Source: Sporosarcina sp. FSL K6-1508
Lineage (GTDB): Bacteria; Bacillota; Bacilli; Bacillales_A; Planococcaceae
Direction: 5' to 3'
DNA: 64,000 nucleotides
NCBI RefSeq assembly: GCF_038007465.1
Contig: NZ_JBBOXF010000001.1
Span: forward strand, 3,359,001-3,423,000
A program made the translations under genes and the position numbers. Positions 52,099 to 61,260 of this stretch are shown one piece after another (the stretch's first letter is position 1; each line of letters starts with the position of its first letter). Below the pieces are notes generated by a model, which saw nothing but the letters and a program-made list of their open reading frames with translations, was not told the DNA's origin and did not search any database.

Positions 52099-52395
52099 TT
52101 ACTCCTCGGGAGCAATCTCTTCTTCAAATGATTGGATAACCGCTAAAATATCGTCTCTTTTTTTCGCTTCACCAAGTTCGATGTCATTTTCCGTTGCGTA
52201 TTCTTTCAGTTCTGGAACAGTCATTTCTTCAACTCGTTTAGGTTCTATCGTGATCAATTCAAATCCTTTTTCAATCACATCGAGTTCTACTAATTCGCCG
52301 CAAACATTTTCGGCGACAATTGCTGCATCACCTTTACGATGTAAGGCATTTCCAAGTTTTACGTTCCGGTTAAAGGTCACTTTAACTTCTGACAA
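52099..52395 (-). CDS. hypothetical protein with LEM/SAP-like domain
   Basis: 98 residues from TTG 52395 (AGGAGG upstream). C-terminal VEEMTVPELKEYATENDIELGEAKKRDDILAVIQSF is a helix-extended-helix of the HeH/SAP type, often found near phage connector genes and possibly binding DNA. N-terminal part is strand-rich. Confidence 0.65.
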   Translation of the reverse strand: MSEVKVTFNRNVKLGNALHRKGDAAIVAENVCGELVELDVIEKGFELITIEPKRVEEMTVPELKEYATENDIELGEAKKRDDILAVIQSFEEEIAPEE

Positions 52396-52442
52396 GGTAT
52401 TTACCTCCTTCAATAAAAAAATAGAGAGGAACAAGTCCCCTC

Positions 52443-53486
52443 TTAGTTAACTTTTGCAATGAAAATGTTATCGATCGTTTCAAAGCTCGGCAGAACAATT
52501 TCAGATACAATCGTCTCGACATTCACTGGATGCGGTTCTTTGATTGTCGTAATTGCTACGCCAGTATTAACAATGCGAACATCGGCCGACGTGCTACCAG
52601 TCATCAAATCAGATTCCTCCGGAGTCGTGCCGTAATACGTATTTCCAAGAGCACCATCTGGGAATAGAGTGAAGTGATCGTCTGGGTAGAAATTATGCAA
52701 AGTGTTGTCCTCCGCACGATATTTTTTATTGTAAACAGCGATTGATAAACCTAGCTGAGTCTGTAGATATTGTTTTAGCATCGCGTCAGTCATGATAATA
52801 TTTTGCCCACCTAGCGGATTCATATCCAATCGAATACTCTTGTGTGCAAGGAGGTAACCAAACGTCTTACGAGTCATTACGGCGTTAGTAGGACGGCTTC
52901 CAGTGTTCTCTTCAACTTCATCCTGCCATCTCATAATGTCTGGGATTGGCGTAGAAGCTGGATCACTCCATTTTGCTCCCGCAAGAAGAGTTTCCTTGTG
53001 ATCATCTTTCATGCCATAGTCGTAATCCAGATTAACTCGATTTGCAGTAATACCGATTTTCCCACTGGACAACAACTGCATAATCATTCGTTCAGGTTGA
53101 ACTTCTGCCCCTTTAATCAATGTCGTTACATCGTCATAAATATTATTGACAATCGACTTGTAAGCTTCCGACAGATTAGTTGCAAGTAATCGATTCAGTT
53201 CTTGACGATCTTTCTCACCGATGCGCATTGCTTCACGGAAGAACGGCATCTCGGTTTGCACTTTGCTGAATCCAATACGGTCACGAAGTGTAGCCTTTGC
53301 GTCAAATTCGGAAGGAGTAAGTGCGACAGGTAACCCGTTCGCTCCTTTAATCCAGCTTAGGTCCAAACCAAGTTGTTTTTTCGCTGGAAACAATGTAGCT
53401 CCAAAATAAGGAACTTTGTTTGATGGGTTGTTTTCAAAATATGTTCCAATCTCTTGCGCATTTACTAGATCAAAAATAGTTGGCAT
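52443..53486 (-). CDS. major capsid protein (E-type)
   Basis: 347 residues. TIFDLVNAQEIGTYFENNPSNKVPYFGATLFPAKKQLGLDLSWIKG and RSTNAVMTRKTFGYLLAHKSIRLDMNPLGG-like segments are those of the phage major capsid protein E family. Follows the decoration protein gene. Confidence 0.93.
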   Translation of the reverse strand: MPTIFDLVNAQEIGTYFENNPSNKVPYFGATLFPAKKQLGLDLSWIKGANGLPVALTPSEFDAKATLRDRIGFSKVQTEMPFFREAMRIGEKDRQELNRLLATNLSEAYKSIVNNIYDDVTTLIKGAEVQPERMIMQLLSSGKIGITANRVNLDYDYGMKDDHKETLLAGAKWSDPASTPIPDIMRWQDEVEENTGSRPTNAVMTRKTFGYLLAHKSIRLDMNPLGGQNIIMTDAMLKQYLQTQLGLSIAVYNKKYRAEDNTLHNFYPDDHFTLFPDGALGNTYYGTTPEESDLMTGSTSADVRIVNTGVAITTIKEPHPVNVETIVSEIVLPSFETIDNIFIAKVN

Positions 53487-53502
53487 TAATCTTCATCCTC
53501 TC

Positions 53503-53874
53503 TTATTTCAAAAATGTAACTTGTTTAAGTGCCGCAACTTCTTCCGCGGTTGGTGCTTTCGGAATCTTGTCTAGTGCGACAAAGCCGTGAATTAACAATG
53601 CGCCAGGTGCAGGACCATGTGTCACGTCAGTGTCATTGAACAATACACCTTCCGCATTTGAAACTTCATCAGCGGTCGTTGCTTTAACAGCATCTTTAGT
53701 ATCATCCGTCAAAACACCACCACCGAGGATAGTTCCTGCAGGCACAATTTTCTTGCCGTCTGCATTAGCAGTAATCCCAGCATCACTAACTGTCACCGCT
53801 AGGTTTACGTAATGATCTGGGAACTTTAAAATTTCCTTTTTGTTGCCGTAAGTTGTTTGAGCAAATTTACTCAT
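53503..53874 (-). CDS. head decoration (capsid cement) protein
   Basis: 123 residues, strand-rich: PDHYVNLAVTVSDAGITANADGKKIVPAGTILGGGV and VALDKIPKAPTAEEVAALKQVTFLK. Its position between scaffold and capsid fits a capsid-stabilising protein. Confidence 0.8.
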   Translation of the reverse strand: MSKFAQTTYGNKKEILKFPDHYVNLAVTVSDAGITANADGKKIVPAGTILGGGVLTDDTKDAVKATTADEVSNAEGVLFNDTDVTHGPAPGALLIHGFVALDKIPKAPTAEEVAALKQVTFLK

Positions 53875-53888
53875 TTATGATTTCCTCC

Positions 53889-54503
53889 TTATTCAAAATA
53901 AGATTTACGTGCATCTTCGAGTCCTACATTACTTTTCGCTAGACCTTCAGCCATTTGTTTACCGTAGTCTCCTGCTTTAGGTTCTGCGTCAGTAGGGGGT
54001 TTGCCGTCCACCGGGGTGAATCCTTTGAATGCTGGCTTGCCATCCGAATCTTGCGCAAACAAATAGCCATCCGACTCCGACAGGGTTTTCAACTGCTCAT
54101 CGAGACCGAGCAATTTCTCCCCATCAAGTTTGATGGCTTCTGTATCAAGTAGTGCTTTTACCGCTTTAGGGTTCTTTACCTTGGCGTCCGTTAGTGCGCG
54201 TTCAAGAGCGTAGTTGTATGACTGCTTTTGGATTTTCTCTTCATACTCAGATTTTGTTGAATCATTGGCCGCTTGAAGCGTCGCAATTTGTCCCTGTAAC
54301 TCTTCACTGGCACCAGCTGTTTTCTTCAATTCTTCTAGCTGGGTATCACGAGCTACTAAGTCGGCATCGAGTTGTTTTTTAGCATCGTTCACTTCGTCAA
54401 AGCGTGTTTTGGGAATCATTGTTCCAATGCCTACCAAAACTTTATCTGCTTGTTCTTCTGTTAATCCCAATGCGATCAATTGCTCTTTGTTCAATTCAAT
54501 CAT
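53889..54503 (-). CDS. phage scaffold protein (GP20-like)
   Basis: 204 residues, largely coiled coil. N-terminus IELNKEQLIALGLTEEQADKVL and the KSYFE end are typical of the phage minor structural GP20/scaffold family. Directs capsid assembly and is removed later. Confidence 0.9.
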   Translation of the reverse strand: MIELNKEQLIALGLTEEQADKVLVGIGTMIPKTRFDEVNDAKKQLDADLVARDTQLEELKKTAGASEELQGQIATLQAANDSTKSEYEEKIQKQSYNYALERALTDAKVKNPKAVKALLDTEAIKLDGEKLLGLDEQLKTLSESDGYLFAQDSDGKPAFKGFTPVDGKPPTDAEPKAGDYGKQMAEGLAKSNVGLEDARKSYFE

Positions 54504-54565
54504 CCTTTCAAATTACGTTTTTTAACGAGGGTATCGACCTCGGATTTGTCTTTTGATTTAACGTC

Positions 54566-54688
54566 TTAAATACCAAACAGACGAATGGTTGCATAACGGA
54601 GCAACGAAACCGAGATTTGTGAGATCACCGTAGCTTTCTCGAATTTGACTTCTTGAAACGCAAGTTCACCACCACCTTTAAGCGACAA
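54566..54688 (-). CDS. small protein overlapping the head morphogenesis gene
   Basis: 40 residues: SLKGGGELAFQEVKFEKATVISQISVSLLRYATIRLFGI. It starts at TTG 54688 overlapping the previous stop, with GGGAAGAG upstream. An amphipathic end. Small frames in this place are seen in related phages from memory; support is modest. Confidence 0.4.
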   Translation of the reverse strand: MSLKGGGELAFQEVKFEKATVISQISVSLLRYATIRLFGI

Positions 54689-55706
54689 ATTTCTCTTCCC
54701 ATACCTTATACGTCATGTTCGAAGGCACGTGGTACGTCTTGCCATCCTTACCTCTCGCAATACGAGAACCATAGTTATCGTCGAAATAAGGCACCGTGAC
54801 TGTTCTGCACCAAACGTGAAACGGTGGTGCTGTGATACCTGGCTCATAATCCGACATCTTAAATACTTTGCCGTCGAGTTCTTGGCATATTGGACTGGTT
54901 TTACTGTCTAACGTAGCGACAATTTCATAGCTCTCTACATCAAGTTCTTTGAATGAATCTTTTTGTGCTGCAGACGCAAAAAAAGCCGACTCGGTCATCA
55001 CTAACCGTCCTGCTTGATTCTTGGATGTATTAAACTTTTTAGCGATTGCGGCAATTATTTTATCCGGTGCATGACCACGGATGATTGATTGTGTTAATTC
55101 GGTGTGGAGTGTGTTGACAAGGTCATCCTTAGCTTTCCAAATGCGACTGCTGAAGTTAGCTCCATCTGCCGCCCAAGGCTTCGAAATGACTTGCTGTAGC
55201 TGTTTGGTGTTAATGGATTGCAATGAGTAGCCGACATTAAAGCCCTTTTGGATTTCGAACGCTGTGTGAAAGTAGGTATCTTGATAAACTTCTTTCATCA
55301 GCCTCTCTATGCCCTCAAATTGCTTCCCGTACAATTCTTCAATCGTTTGCTGTGTTTGTAGCTTAATTGATTCCAGACGCGATATATGGACGCGTGCAGA
55401 TGCGTTCTCTAGTTGCCTCATCCATTTGCCATCGAGAGCATTCTTTTCACCGTATTCGATGTACTTTTTAACATCCCAATGAAATTCAGCCAGCTCAGCG
55501 CCTCTTAACATCTGTTTAGCTTCTGCAAGTGATACTTCATTGTTCTTAGCGAATCGCACATACCAAACAGCAATATCCTTTTCAATTGCATCAACCGCAA
55601 TCTTGTACTGCGCTTCTAAATCAAGCAGATAAGTTTCGCCCTTATGAAATTGTGAATCCAACAGTAATTCAAAACGGCCTTGCCAATAGTTACGCTTCTT
55701 TACCAT
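54678..55706 (-). CDS. head morphogenesis / minor head protein (SPP1 gp7-like)
   Basis: 342 residues. The helical N-terminal part (YLLDLEAQYKIAVDAIEKDIAVWYVRFAK) is followed by the gp7 domain with a cysteine-containing core: ATLDSKTSPICQELDGKVFKMSDYEPGITAPPFHVWCRTVTVPYF. It binds to the portal inside the capsid and helps DNA injection. Overlaps the portal gene by 17 bases. Confidence 0.9.
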   Translation of the reverse strand: MVKKRNYWQGRFELLLDSQFHKGETYLLDLEAQYKIAVDAIEKDIAVWYVRFAKNNEVSLAEAKQMLRGAELAEFHWDVKKYIEYGEKNALDGKWMRQLENASARVHISRLESIKLQTQQTIEELYGKQFEGIERLMKEVYQDTYFHTAFEIQKGFNVGYSLQSINTKQLQQVISKPWAADGANFSSRIWKAKDDLVNTLHTELTQSIIRGHAPDKIIAAIAKKFNTSKNQAGRLVMTESAFFASAAQKDSFKELDVESYEIVATLDSKTSPICQELDGKVFKMSDYEPGITAPPFHVWCRTVTVPYFDDNYGSRIARGKDGKTYHVPSNMTYKVWEEKFVA

Positions 55707-57126
55707 CTATTTCACCACGATTCGGAAAGGCTTTTCGGTAATCATCATTTTCTTTCTGCAACTTTTCTTCTTGGGCTTTTAAACGTTTCTCGACCTCTTC
55801 GTTATACCATGGATGATTTTCACGAATCGTTTGATTATCAAGAATACCAACTGATTTCGAAGCGTTCTCAATAGCCTCTGTTTCCGCAATGATGATATTT
55901 CTATTAAAGATGACATTGATTTTCTCTTCCGTGAAATCCCCTTGACCTGTTACAAATAGATGATGGTTAATGAACCACATCATGTGCTCGAAGCTTGACT
56001 GGAACTCTGCTTCTAGAATGTTGCAATCCATATCCAAATCCGAATAACGGAAACGTAACGCCACACCAGAAGCATCTCCAAGGCCTACCTCTCTAGTATC
56101 AACACCTCGCCCGAACTCATAGATGGAATTTCTGTTACGGTCAATCTCCTTCTCTACTGCATCGGTTTGAATATCCGCCTGTAGCTTATCGACATCACCG
56201 TTTTCATCCAATTTCACGACCATATACTCGTTCAGTTCAGAAAGGAACTCCGCTAGATCTGCACCGCCATAATTAATTAGCTTATAAATGAATTTCGGAA
56301 TATCAGCCAACAAATCCGCATTAGTTGACGCCTGCATATTGTAGTTGTCTACGAGCGACTTAATGCTATCAATCAAAGGTTGTTCTTCTTCGTTGTATTT
56401 GAAATGGATAAGCGGTATCTTCTCCCACACATACGGTTCGTCGTTGATTAGGAAGTGGTAGTTTTTCTCGATACCCGCCGGAACATCCGGAATGAGTTTT
56501 CCGCCTTCAAAAACAAAGTAGTTAACGCCTTGTGAATGGTAGTATTCCACTTTCTTTTTCGTTACCTTTTTCTTATCCTCATAAGCTGTCACCTCAAAAA
56601 CACGAGTGAATGACAGAATCTCCATATGTTCGTTATCAGCCCAATTAGGGATAATCTGCTCAGACGGAAATTTCTTGAATGAAAGATCTCCTTCTTCATT
56701 GAAAAATGGATGAAGATACGCAATACCTTTATTGATTGCCTCTTTACCCACATTCTTGATCTTTTTCAGTAGCCCTCGGTCAAACGTTTCTCGCATAACT
56801 TTCCGATACGTAACGTTCTTAGTTCCAAATGTAGGTTCCTTCGACAACAAGTATCCAATCTTCTGGTCAACAAGCTTTTTAGCGAAGCCGTGTGTCAGCT
56901 GAGTGTTTGATTTCCACGCAATCTTTTGTTTTTTCAACAGGATATCCGTTTTGTTTCGATAATAGAGTTCGCCGACTATCATATTCGCACGGGTTTCACT
57001 TTTCTCCCACTCTTGTATTTCTTGCACTAATACTTCGTTGTCAGTAATGACACTGTTCACCATGTCGGTTATGACACTCTCCATCCTTTCATGCCAAGGT
57101 GCACGGTATAAGTCTTCAATCAGCAT
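55690..57126 (-). CDS. portal protein (SPP1 gp6-like)
   Basis: 478 residues. Conserved parts: FAKKLVDQKIGYLLSKEPTFG, VEYYHSQGVNYFVFEGGK, SALRFRYSDLDMDCNILEAEF-like segment (VALRFRYSDLDMDCNILEAEF) and the acidic/charged C-terminus (KAQEEKLQKENDDYRKAFPN). Forms the dodecameric ring for DNA entry. GAGGTGAG before the ATG. Confidence 0.93.
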   Translation of the reverse strand: MLIEDLYRAPWHERMESVITDMVNSVITDNEVLVQEIQEWEKSETRANMIVGELYYRNKTDILLKKQKIAWKSNTQLTHGFAKKLVDQKIGYLLSKEPTFGTKNVTYRKVMRETFDRGLLKKIKNVGKEAINKGIAYLHPFFNEEGDLSFKKFPSEQIIPNWADNEHMEILSFTRVFEVTAYEDKKKVTKKKVEYYHSQGVNYFVFEGGKLIPDVPAGIEKNYHFLINDEPYVWEKIPLIHFKYNEEEQPLIDSIKSLVDNYNMQASTNADLLADIPKFIYKLINYGGADLAEFLSELNEYMVVKLDENGDVDKLQADIQTDAVEKEIDRNRNSIYEFGRGVDTREVGLGDASGVALRFRYSDLDMDCNILEAEFQSSFEHMMWFINHHLFVTGQGDFTEEKINVIFNRNIIIAETEAIENASKSVGILDNQTIRENHPWYNEEVEKRLKAQEEKLQKENDDYRKAFPNRGEIDGKEA

Positions 57127-57135
57127 TTACTCACC

Positions 57136-58419
57136 TCATTTCAGCACGGACACTGCACCACCTTTTAAGTCAGACACCTCATAACCATCCAACCCGTACC
57201 AAATGGCGCTGAACGTATGGGGATCAATCTTAAAATCATCAGGTATGATGTTTCCGTTCTTATCTTCTTTGTAAGTTAAGTATTTTAGTTCTCTAACAAC
57301 GTCCGAGCAGTCAGATGAGCAGATGATTTTCTTGAAGCGCTTGACCTTCTTTGTGTTGGCCAAACGAGAACCACCAAACTTTTTGGCACCCTTCATTCGG
57401 AACCCTTCCTGTTTGTAGTACTGAATTGTTTTTGGTTCCGCGCTATCGGCAAGAATCAGTTCGCGTGATTGCCTGAATTCGTCTAATTCGTCAGCTGTCT
57501 TATCGTCCGTCATCTGGTTCTTGTAATACTGCCAATAGATGTACAGGTACTTCTTTTCGTGGTCTATAGCCATCCGGATGACTGCGTTATATGAAGTCTC
57601 GAACCCAAAGTCCATACCAACACGCTCGATAGGCTTACGTGTAGATTTAATAGCTGCCATTACATCATCATGTGACCACTCTACAAACTGTGGCAAAACT
57701 CGTTTCCCGTTAACGCCGAAACGACCTTCCCGAGCGATACGGTGAAGGTCTGGATCATACTCTTTCATTTCGTCTAGCTGTTCGATATAGCTTTCAGGTA
57801 AGAATAAATTATCGTCTGCCGTTGAATGGTGGTAGTAGGTATCACCCACCACTACCGTGCGCTCAGCGTACAGTTCCATATCATCCAGGACAATTCGTTT
57901 GTTTCGCTCATCCTTGAAGAAATGCAAGAACGTCCAGTTATCTTCACCAATTGGATTGGTGGAAAGAATCATATACAGCTTAAGTGAAGGGTGCCGTAAA
58001 CGCCCTAGTAACTCTTTAAAGCCTGCATACTTAATTTCCGAACACTCTTCTAGCCAAATAAGCGACACGTTGTTGATGGACTTTAACTTTGCGGGTTTAT
58101 CCATCCCTTTGAATATGATTTTACTGCCATTCGGGAACTTAATTTGCATCGGCGAAGATCCACATCTGATTTTATGGCCTAGGCCTAAATCATTTATGAT
58201 TTCTTCAAGCAAAGAGAATGTCGAATCCCTGTGAGTGTCGTAGACTTCACGAACGACTAAGGCTGTGCGCTTCTCGCTTAATAGTTTAAGGATTAGCTTC
58301 AGAGCAACGTGGTAACTCTTCGAAGAACCATAACCACCAACCAAGAACTGAAACTTTTGGTTCCAGTCAAACAAAAAATCCTCGAAATGAGGATTCACTT
58401 CTTTCTGTATAGAAACCAT
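57136..58419 (-). CDS. terminase large subunit (PBSX family)
   Basis: 427 residues. ATPase: FLVGGYGSSKSYHVALK (Walker A variant) and VSLIWLEECSEI (Walker B). The nuclease core includes GMDFGFETSYNAVI, LADSAEP and DPHTFSAIWYGLDGY. It packages DNA together with the small subunit. The ATG overlaps the small-subunit stop. Confidence 0.94.
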   Translation of the reverse strand: MVSIQKEVNPHFEDFLFDWNQKFQFLVGGYGSSKSYHVALKLILKLLSEKRTALVVREVYDTHRDSTFSLLEEIINDLGLGHKIRCGSSPMQIKFPNGSKIIFKGMDKPAKLKSINNVSLIWLEECSEIKYAGFKELLGRLRHPSLKLYMILSTNPIGEDNWTFLHFFKDERNKRIVLDDMELYAERTVVVGDTYYHHSTADDNLFLPESYIEQLDEMKEYDPDLHRIAREGRFGVNGKRVLPQFVEWSHDDVMAAIKSTRKPIERVGMDFGFETSYNAVIRMAIDHEKKYLYIYWQYYKNQMTDDKTADELDEFRQSRELILADSAEPKTIQYYKQEGFRMKGAKKFGGSRLANTKKVKRFKKIICSSDCSDVVRELKYLTYKEDKNGNIIPDDFKIDPHTFSAIWYGLDGYEVSDLKGGAVSVLK

Positions 58420-59279
58420 TAACGACCACCCTTTCGGCTGATCATGATTTCGATTGGTCCTTCATCGTTATCGCCGCTTAGCTTCTCTGTTTCGGCTTTG
58501 GTTCTAGCAATATCCGCTTTCAACTTCTCTTCCTGCAATCGTTTCTTGTCATTATCAGATAGCACATCAAAGTATTTGGATAGCATGTCGAGAGCCTTCA
58601 TCTTGTCGAGTAGTTTGACAGACACACCATCTTTGCCTTGTTTGACTTCTGAAATAAGAGAACCATCCACTATGTCATCATTCTTAAAATCAACTTGGCT
58701 CATCTTGTATGTGATCGGCTTGAAGTTAGCATCCAGCATTACCTTACCTGTTTCCGGATGCCGCTGTTCCATCTCAACACTCCCGAACTCCACGAAATCA
58801 GTTATATCTGCAAAGGCAATCTGAATGTATTTATTGAGCACGTCCATTGCATCTATGAAGATACCTTGTTGCATTTCACCTTTGAGTCTTCTGATTTCGT
58901 CAGCAACCTTACTATTTCTTACTAACTCACTGCCTCTTACATGAGCACTGTTCGTCGCATATCCCGCCTTGATTGCAGCCATCGTCGCATTGAAGCTCTT
59001 AATGTAGTAAATACAAAAAAGCCTCTGCTTATCGGTTAAATCATCCGACTCAACAACAGGCTCTTTTATGGTTGCAACCTTTTTAGGGGATGCATCTTTT
59101 TTCGGTTGCTTGGTTGCATCCTTCTTCGGCGAACCCCTTGACCATTCATTACCATTTTTCGTATCCCTACTCTTACGACTCTTTAATGTTCCGAGTGCTA
59201 CATCATATTTTTCAGCTAATGCAGCAAGCGTTATTTTTGTTGTTTCCCATTCCTTCTGTATCTCTTCCCAATTAGGCAC
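58419..59279 (-). CDS. terminase small subunit (XtmA-like)
   Basis: 286 residues from GTG 59279 (AGGAGG upstream). N-terminal HTH (WEEIQKEWETTKITLAALAEKYDVALGTLKSRKSRD), a basic linker and the Terminase_2 domain (LTDKQRLFCIYYIKSFNATMAAIKAGYATNSAHVRGSELVRNSKVADEI). It recognises the packaging site. A relic copy is at 11890-12301. Confidence 0.92.
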   Translation of the reverse strand: MPNWEEIQKEWETTKITLAALAEKYDVALGTLKSRKSRDTKNGNEWSRGSPKKDATKQPKKDASPKKVATIKEPVVESDDLTDKQRLFCIYYIKSFNATMAAIKAGYATNSAHVRGSELVRNSKVADEIRRLKGEMQQGIFIDAMDVLNKYIQIAFADITDFVEFGSVEMEQRHPETGKVMLDANFKPITYKMSQVDFKNDDIVDGSLISEVKQGKDGVSVKLLDKMKALDMLSKYFDVLSDNDKKRLQEEKLKADIARTKAETEKLSGDNDEGPIEIMISRKGGR

Positions 59280-59328
59280 ATCACATCACCGTCCGCCTCC
59301 TTTATTTTTAGCATAGAAAAAGGACACC

Positions 59329-59811
59329 CTATTTTAACTGGATGCCCACTTCATCGTCCGTTATTTTATGTTTGATTTTGTACCGATATTTCTTTTTGTT
59401 GTTAGTCGTTATAAAGAAACCGTACACATTAATAGTATCTTCGTTTTTATATCCTTTTCTTCTAAGCGTAGGGTTTAACGTTTTAAAGTTCACCGAATGA
59501 TAAAGTACATCTGAATTACTTAGTTTATGATTCACTTTTTCACCATGTATAACTAACTCTTTATTTTTTTCATCTAATATGTAAAAACCTTTGTATATAA
59601 TCGTCATTGGCACATCTCTTACGTTTACCAGTCTTATAGTGTGGATCTTTGATATCAATTTTACTTTTAATTTATATCCCATCTTCGCTTTAGCTTTGGT
59701 GCTAACCACAAGCGTTCTATAAGTAACAACGACTGCTATGAGCGTTAGAATTGACAACGATATATTAGATACAGAAGAAATTGCATTCCAATTCACATTA
59801 AGGAAAACCAC
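59329..59811 (-). CDS. hypothetical membrane-anchored phage protein
   Basis: 160 residues from GTG 59811 (GGGAGGTGATG six bases upstream; the ATG eight codons earlier has no such site). One N-terminal helix (ISLSILTLIAVVVTY), then a strand-rich soluble domain rich in lysine. No family recognised. Situated at the late/early boundary, it may be an accessory gene. Confidence 0.55.
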   Translation of the reverse strand: MVFLNVNWNAISSVSNISLSILTLIAVVVTYRTLVVSTKAKAKMGYKLKVKLISKIHTIRLVNVRDVPMTIIYKGFYILDEKNKELVIHGEKVNHKLSNSDVLYHSVNFKTLNPTLRRKGYKNEDTINVYGFFITTNNKKKYRYKIKHKITDDEVGIQLK

Positions 59812-59886
59812 CTCATCACCTCCCACTGACACCATTCGTCACAAAAGGTGAAAATCCTCTATTTACCACACGTATGTATCGGGGCT

Positions 59887-59929
59887 GGTAAGAGGGGTCA
59901 TTTCGCTCGCACGCACCCCCTCTTTTATT
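59887..59929 (+). terminator. hairpin at the late/early border
   Basis: AAGAGGGG tcatttcgctcgcacgca CCCCCTCTTttatt. Its T-rich end is on the plus strand. Confidence 0.6.
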
Positions 59930-59995
59930 CTCCGCCTATACGGATAACCGGATATCAGGTAAACTTAAATCATTATTTACTTGGAGTTGATTACA

Positions 59996-60445
59996 TTGGC
60001 TGAAGTTAAAATTGTGTTAAACGAAATCCTTAAAGAACGAAATATGACTCAACTAAAACTTTCGAATTTAACAGGCATCCGTTACGAATCTATCTCTAAT
60101 CTTAATAAAAATAAAACTGAACGCTTATCACTTATCCACCTTCAGAAAATAATGACTGTACTAGAAATCACTGATGTCGGCATGCTATTAAAATATGAAG
60201 ATGACACCATTGTCGAGCCGGTAATTGAACCCGCCACTGAAACTGTAGAAGATCCGTTAGATGCCAACATTGAAATGCTAGATTTGCCATACGCGGTGTA
60301 TAACAGGCTAAGAAAGCAATGGAGCATGAATTTCGAGACTGTTGGAGATATCGCAAAAGCTGATTTATCTAAAGCTCGTGGAATCGGACCGAAATATTTA
60401 CAAATCATTAATGACGCTCTTGAAAAATACTTGAATCGTCATTAA
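59996..60445 (+). CDS. XRE regulator fused to RNA-polymerase alpha-CTD-like domain
   Basis: 149 residues from TTG 59996 (GGAG nine bases upstream). Residues about 5-60 form an XRE HTH: LNEILKERNMTQLKLSNLTGIRYESISNLNKN...LIHLQKIMTVLEI. After an acidic linker, residues about 92-147 (IEMLDLPYAVYNRLRKQWSMNFETVGDIAKADLSKARGIGPKYLQIINDALEKYL) match the helix-hairpin-helix shape of RNAP alpha-CTD (LDLSVRSYNCLKR..TVxDL..E..L...GxGxKSLxEI). It is the only plus-strand regulator near the phage late promoter. Confidence 0.7.
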   Translation: MAEVKIVLNEILKERNMTQLKLSNLTGIRYESISNLNKNKTERLSLIHLQKIMTVLEITDVGMLLKYEDDTIVEPVIEPATETVEDPLDANIEMLDLPYAVYNRLRKQWSMNFETVGDIAKADLSKARGIGPKYLQIINDALEKYLNRH

Positions 60446-60544
60446 ATATCAATTGCATGTAATGGGGACGTCGGCGTAGTTAAAACCACAAACCACCCAA
60501 CTCCCCGACCTGCCTTTAAGTATATCAATGCGATTGCAGATGCG

Positions 60545-60961
60545 TCATTTCTCCGACGTATCCGACATATGCGACATTTTCCGAATAACGGTATCTTTTA
60601 TTCTTCCAATATGACGGTCCGAAAATCCCATATGCATCCCGATCCACCGCATACTTTTCCCTTCTAGCAACCAATGCAACACCTCAATCTCCCGGTCAAC
60701 CGTAATCAAATAAATTTTATCCTGCACCATCTTTATTTTCTTCTCGTAATCACTAATCTTCCTCCACCGCTTTTCCCTTCTTGAAAACTCCTGATAAATA
60801 GGATCACTATGACCGCCAGCTGCTTTCGGCATAGCTGCTTCTAATCCATACTGAGCCGTAAAGTTACCACCAACATCATTCAATCCCTCGCGCATTATCT
60901 TCACACTATTGATCATCCAGTGATAATCCTTTAACAACTGCTCAATCTGTTTCTCCGTCAT
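60545..60961 (-). CDS. RinA/ArpU-like late transcription regulator
   Basis: 138 residues. A helical N-terminus, then an HTH like sigma region 4 (DREIEVLHWLLEGKSMRWIGMHMGFSDRHIGRIKDTVIRKM). In staphylococcal and enterococcal phages such proteins switch on late packaging genes. Placed just right of the terminase genes, with the same orientation. A relic copy is at 27120. Confidence 0.82.
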   Translation of the reverse strand: MTEKQIEQLLKDYHWMINSVKIMREGLNDVGGNFTAQYGLEAAMPKAAGGHSDPIYQEFSRREKRWRKISDYEKKIKMVQDKIYLITVDREIEVLHWLLEGKSMRWIGMHMGFSDRHIGRIKDTVIRKMSHMSDTSEK

Positions 60962-60976
60962 ATGCCCACCCCCTAT

Positions 60977-61165
60977 TTATCGTTTACGAATTGCCCCGTT
61001 CACCCGTTTATAGGTCTGTCGATTACTCCCCATCAATTCAGCCCATTCTCTATCAGACAGCTGCTCCGACGAAATTCCCCTTGTCCTAGTATTCCTTCGC
61101 TCTACTACACCCGTACGAGCATCAGAGAGCCCTCTTTCAACCGGTTCCTTCTGCGACGATCTCAT
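60977..61165 (-). CDS. small basic phage protein, hypothetical
   Basis: 62 residues from ATG 61165 (AAGGAG upstream). Very rich in R/E (RSSQKEPVERGLSDARTGVVERRNTRTRGISSEQLSDREWAELMGSNRQTYKRVNGAIRKR); the end could be an HTH (SDREWAELMGSNRQTYKRVNG). Possibly nucleic-acid binding. Confidence 0.6.
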   Translation of the reverse strand: MRSSQKEPVERGLSDARTGVVERRNTRTRGISSEQLSDREWAELMGSNRQTYKRVNGAIRKR

Positions 61166-61189
61166 TTCCCTCACTCCTTTTTTGAAATA

Positions 61190-61246
61190 AAAAAAGAGGA
61201 CAACAAATGACACAGCTTTTCGCTGTAATCAATCGTTGTCCTCTGG
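61190..61246. terminator. complex hairpin between early genes
   Basis: GAGGACAAC (61196-61204) pairs with GTTGTCCTC (61235-61243). An inner stem ACAGC/GCTGT sits within. A closely related hairpin exists in relic B (about 27573-27620). Confidence 0.75.
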
Positions 61247-61260
61247 TTGGCCAGGGGGAC

